Source: a virus. Taken from it: a DNA stretch of 44,469 nt. The stretch spans positions 1 to 44,469 of the IMG/VR virus record IMGVR_UViG_3300025086_000059, one strand, 5' to 3'. The position numbers and the translations under genes were made by a program. Below, in pieces: positions 44,341-44,469 of this stretch (position 1 is the first letter of the stretch; every line of letters begins with the position of its first letter). The notes below the pieces were generated by a model. The model saw nothing but the letters and a program-made list of their open reading frames with translations, did no database searches and was not told where the DNA came from.

Positions 44341-44469
44341 TATTTTTTCTTTTTCTTTTTCTTTCTATTGCTCATTTTATTTATAACTTTTTTCGCTACA
44401 AGTTTTTTTAGAGCTTTTGCACCTCTTACAAGGAGCTTACCACCTCCAGACATTACCATACCTATATGC
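44340..44469 (-). CDS. C-terminal end of a Lys-rich basic protein (5' part outside window)
   Basis: The frame is open to the right edge, so at least 42 codons are seen and the start is unknown. The visible part reads GGGKLLVRGAKALKKLVAKK and ends in a run of lysines. It overlaps the next start by one base (TAATG). A possible ATG at 44459 could make it a complete short gene of about 39 residues, but the open frame beyond is compatible with a longer protein. Basic proteins at this place often go with the neighbouring small basic gene. Confidence 0.5.
   Translation of the reverse strand, partial: HIGMVMSGGGKLLVRGAKALKKLVAKKVINKMSNRKKKKKKK

Noticed and set aside
1-44469. Possible stop-codon reassignment, as known for some crAss-like phages (TAG or TGA read through).
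   Set aside because: TAA, TGA (458-460) and TAG (1687-1689, 12518-12520) all end genes at sensible positions, and long frames are intact in the standard code.
1-44469. CRISPR array, tRNA genes, insertion sequences and integrase/attachment site.
   Set aside because: No regularly spaced direct repeats, cloverleaf-like sequence, transposase or integrase motifs were found on either strand; the short gaps leave little room for them.

Overview
This window looks like about 44 kb of the genome of a tailed, podovirus-type bacteriophage that infects a Bacteroidota host, most likely a marine or aquatic Flavobacteriia-type bacterium. The DNA is A+T-rich and gene-dense. Most genes overlap or sit a few bases apart, and no gap exceeds about 85 bases. 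No Shine-Dalgarno sites are evident. Starts are instead preceded by A-rich contexts (TTAAAATT directly before ATG recurs), and a TATCTTTGT element resembling the Bacteroidota -7 box (TAnnTTTG) lies in several gaps. The order of TerL, portal, scaffold, major capsid protein, ring/tail-tube proteins and a ~1,570-residue muzzle/stabilisation protein, together with recognisable motifs in those proteins, matches crAss-like phages and related Bacteroidota podoviruses. I infer kinship with that group but cannot place the genus.

The left arm (1-3746, + strand) is a replication/modification module: the C-terminal part of a C5-cytosine methyltransferase, an SNF2-type helicase with a coupled TTG start, a small lipoprotein, a VRR-NUC nuclease, a protein with a DnaA domain-IV-like helix-turn-helix, and three small unknown proteins. 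It meets the virion block tail-to-tail at 3739-3746, with stop codons overlapping and no visible terminator.

The rest (3739-44469, - strand, read right to left) is the virion and lysis block. At the right edge are small basic proteins and a holin. Next come an adhesin-like protein, two large repeat-rich tail fibres, a second S74-type fibre tip protein and a small SAM-dependent methyltransferase. A promoter at about 34.75 kb then leads into small structural genes, a GroES-like protein, a putative small terminase, TerL and portal. A promoter at 28.18 kb serves scaffold and capsid, which end at a strong terminator (25.52 kb). After a 253-residue protein, a small gene has its own promoter and terminator. 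The terminator runs straight into a promoter for the two ring proteins, the muzzle and two muzzle-related proteins. A last promoter at 15.60 kb, almost leaderless, starts a GNAT acetyltransferase gene followed by the ejection proteins.

The most striking gene is the last large one (4011-12515). It encodes a 2,834-residue polyvalent, probably injected, protein that carries a zincin-type HExxH site, a winged helix, a complete beta-class (DPPY ... DPFAGSGS) DNA methyltransferase and hydrophobic segments. With the cytosine methyltransferase on the left arm, the phage appears to have two DNA methyltransferases, one of which may enter the cell as protein with the genome. No integrase, CRISPR array, tRNA, rRNA, reverse transcriptase or RNA polymerase was seen. 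This suggests a lytic phage within the limits of a partial genome.
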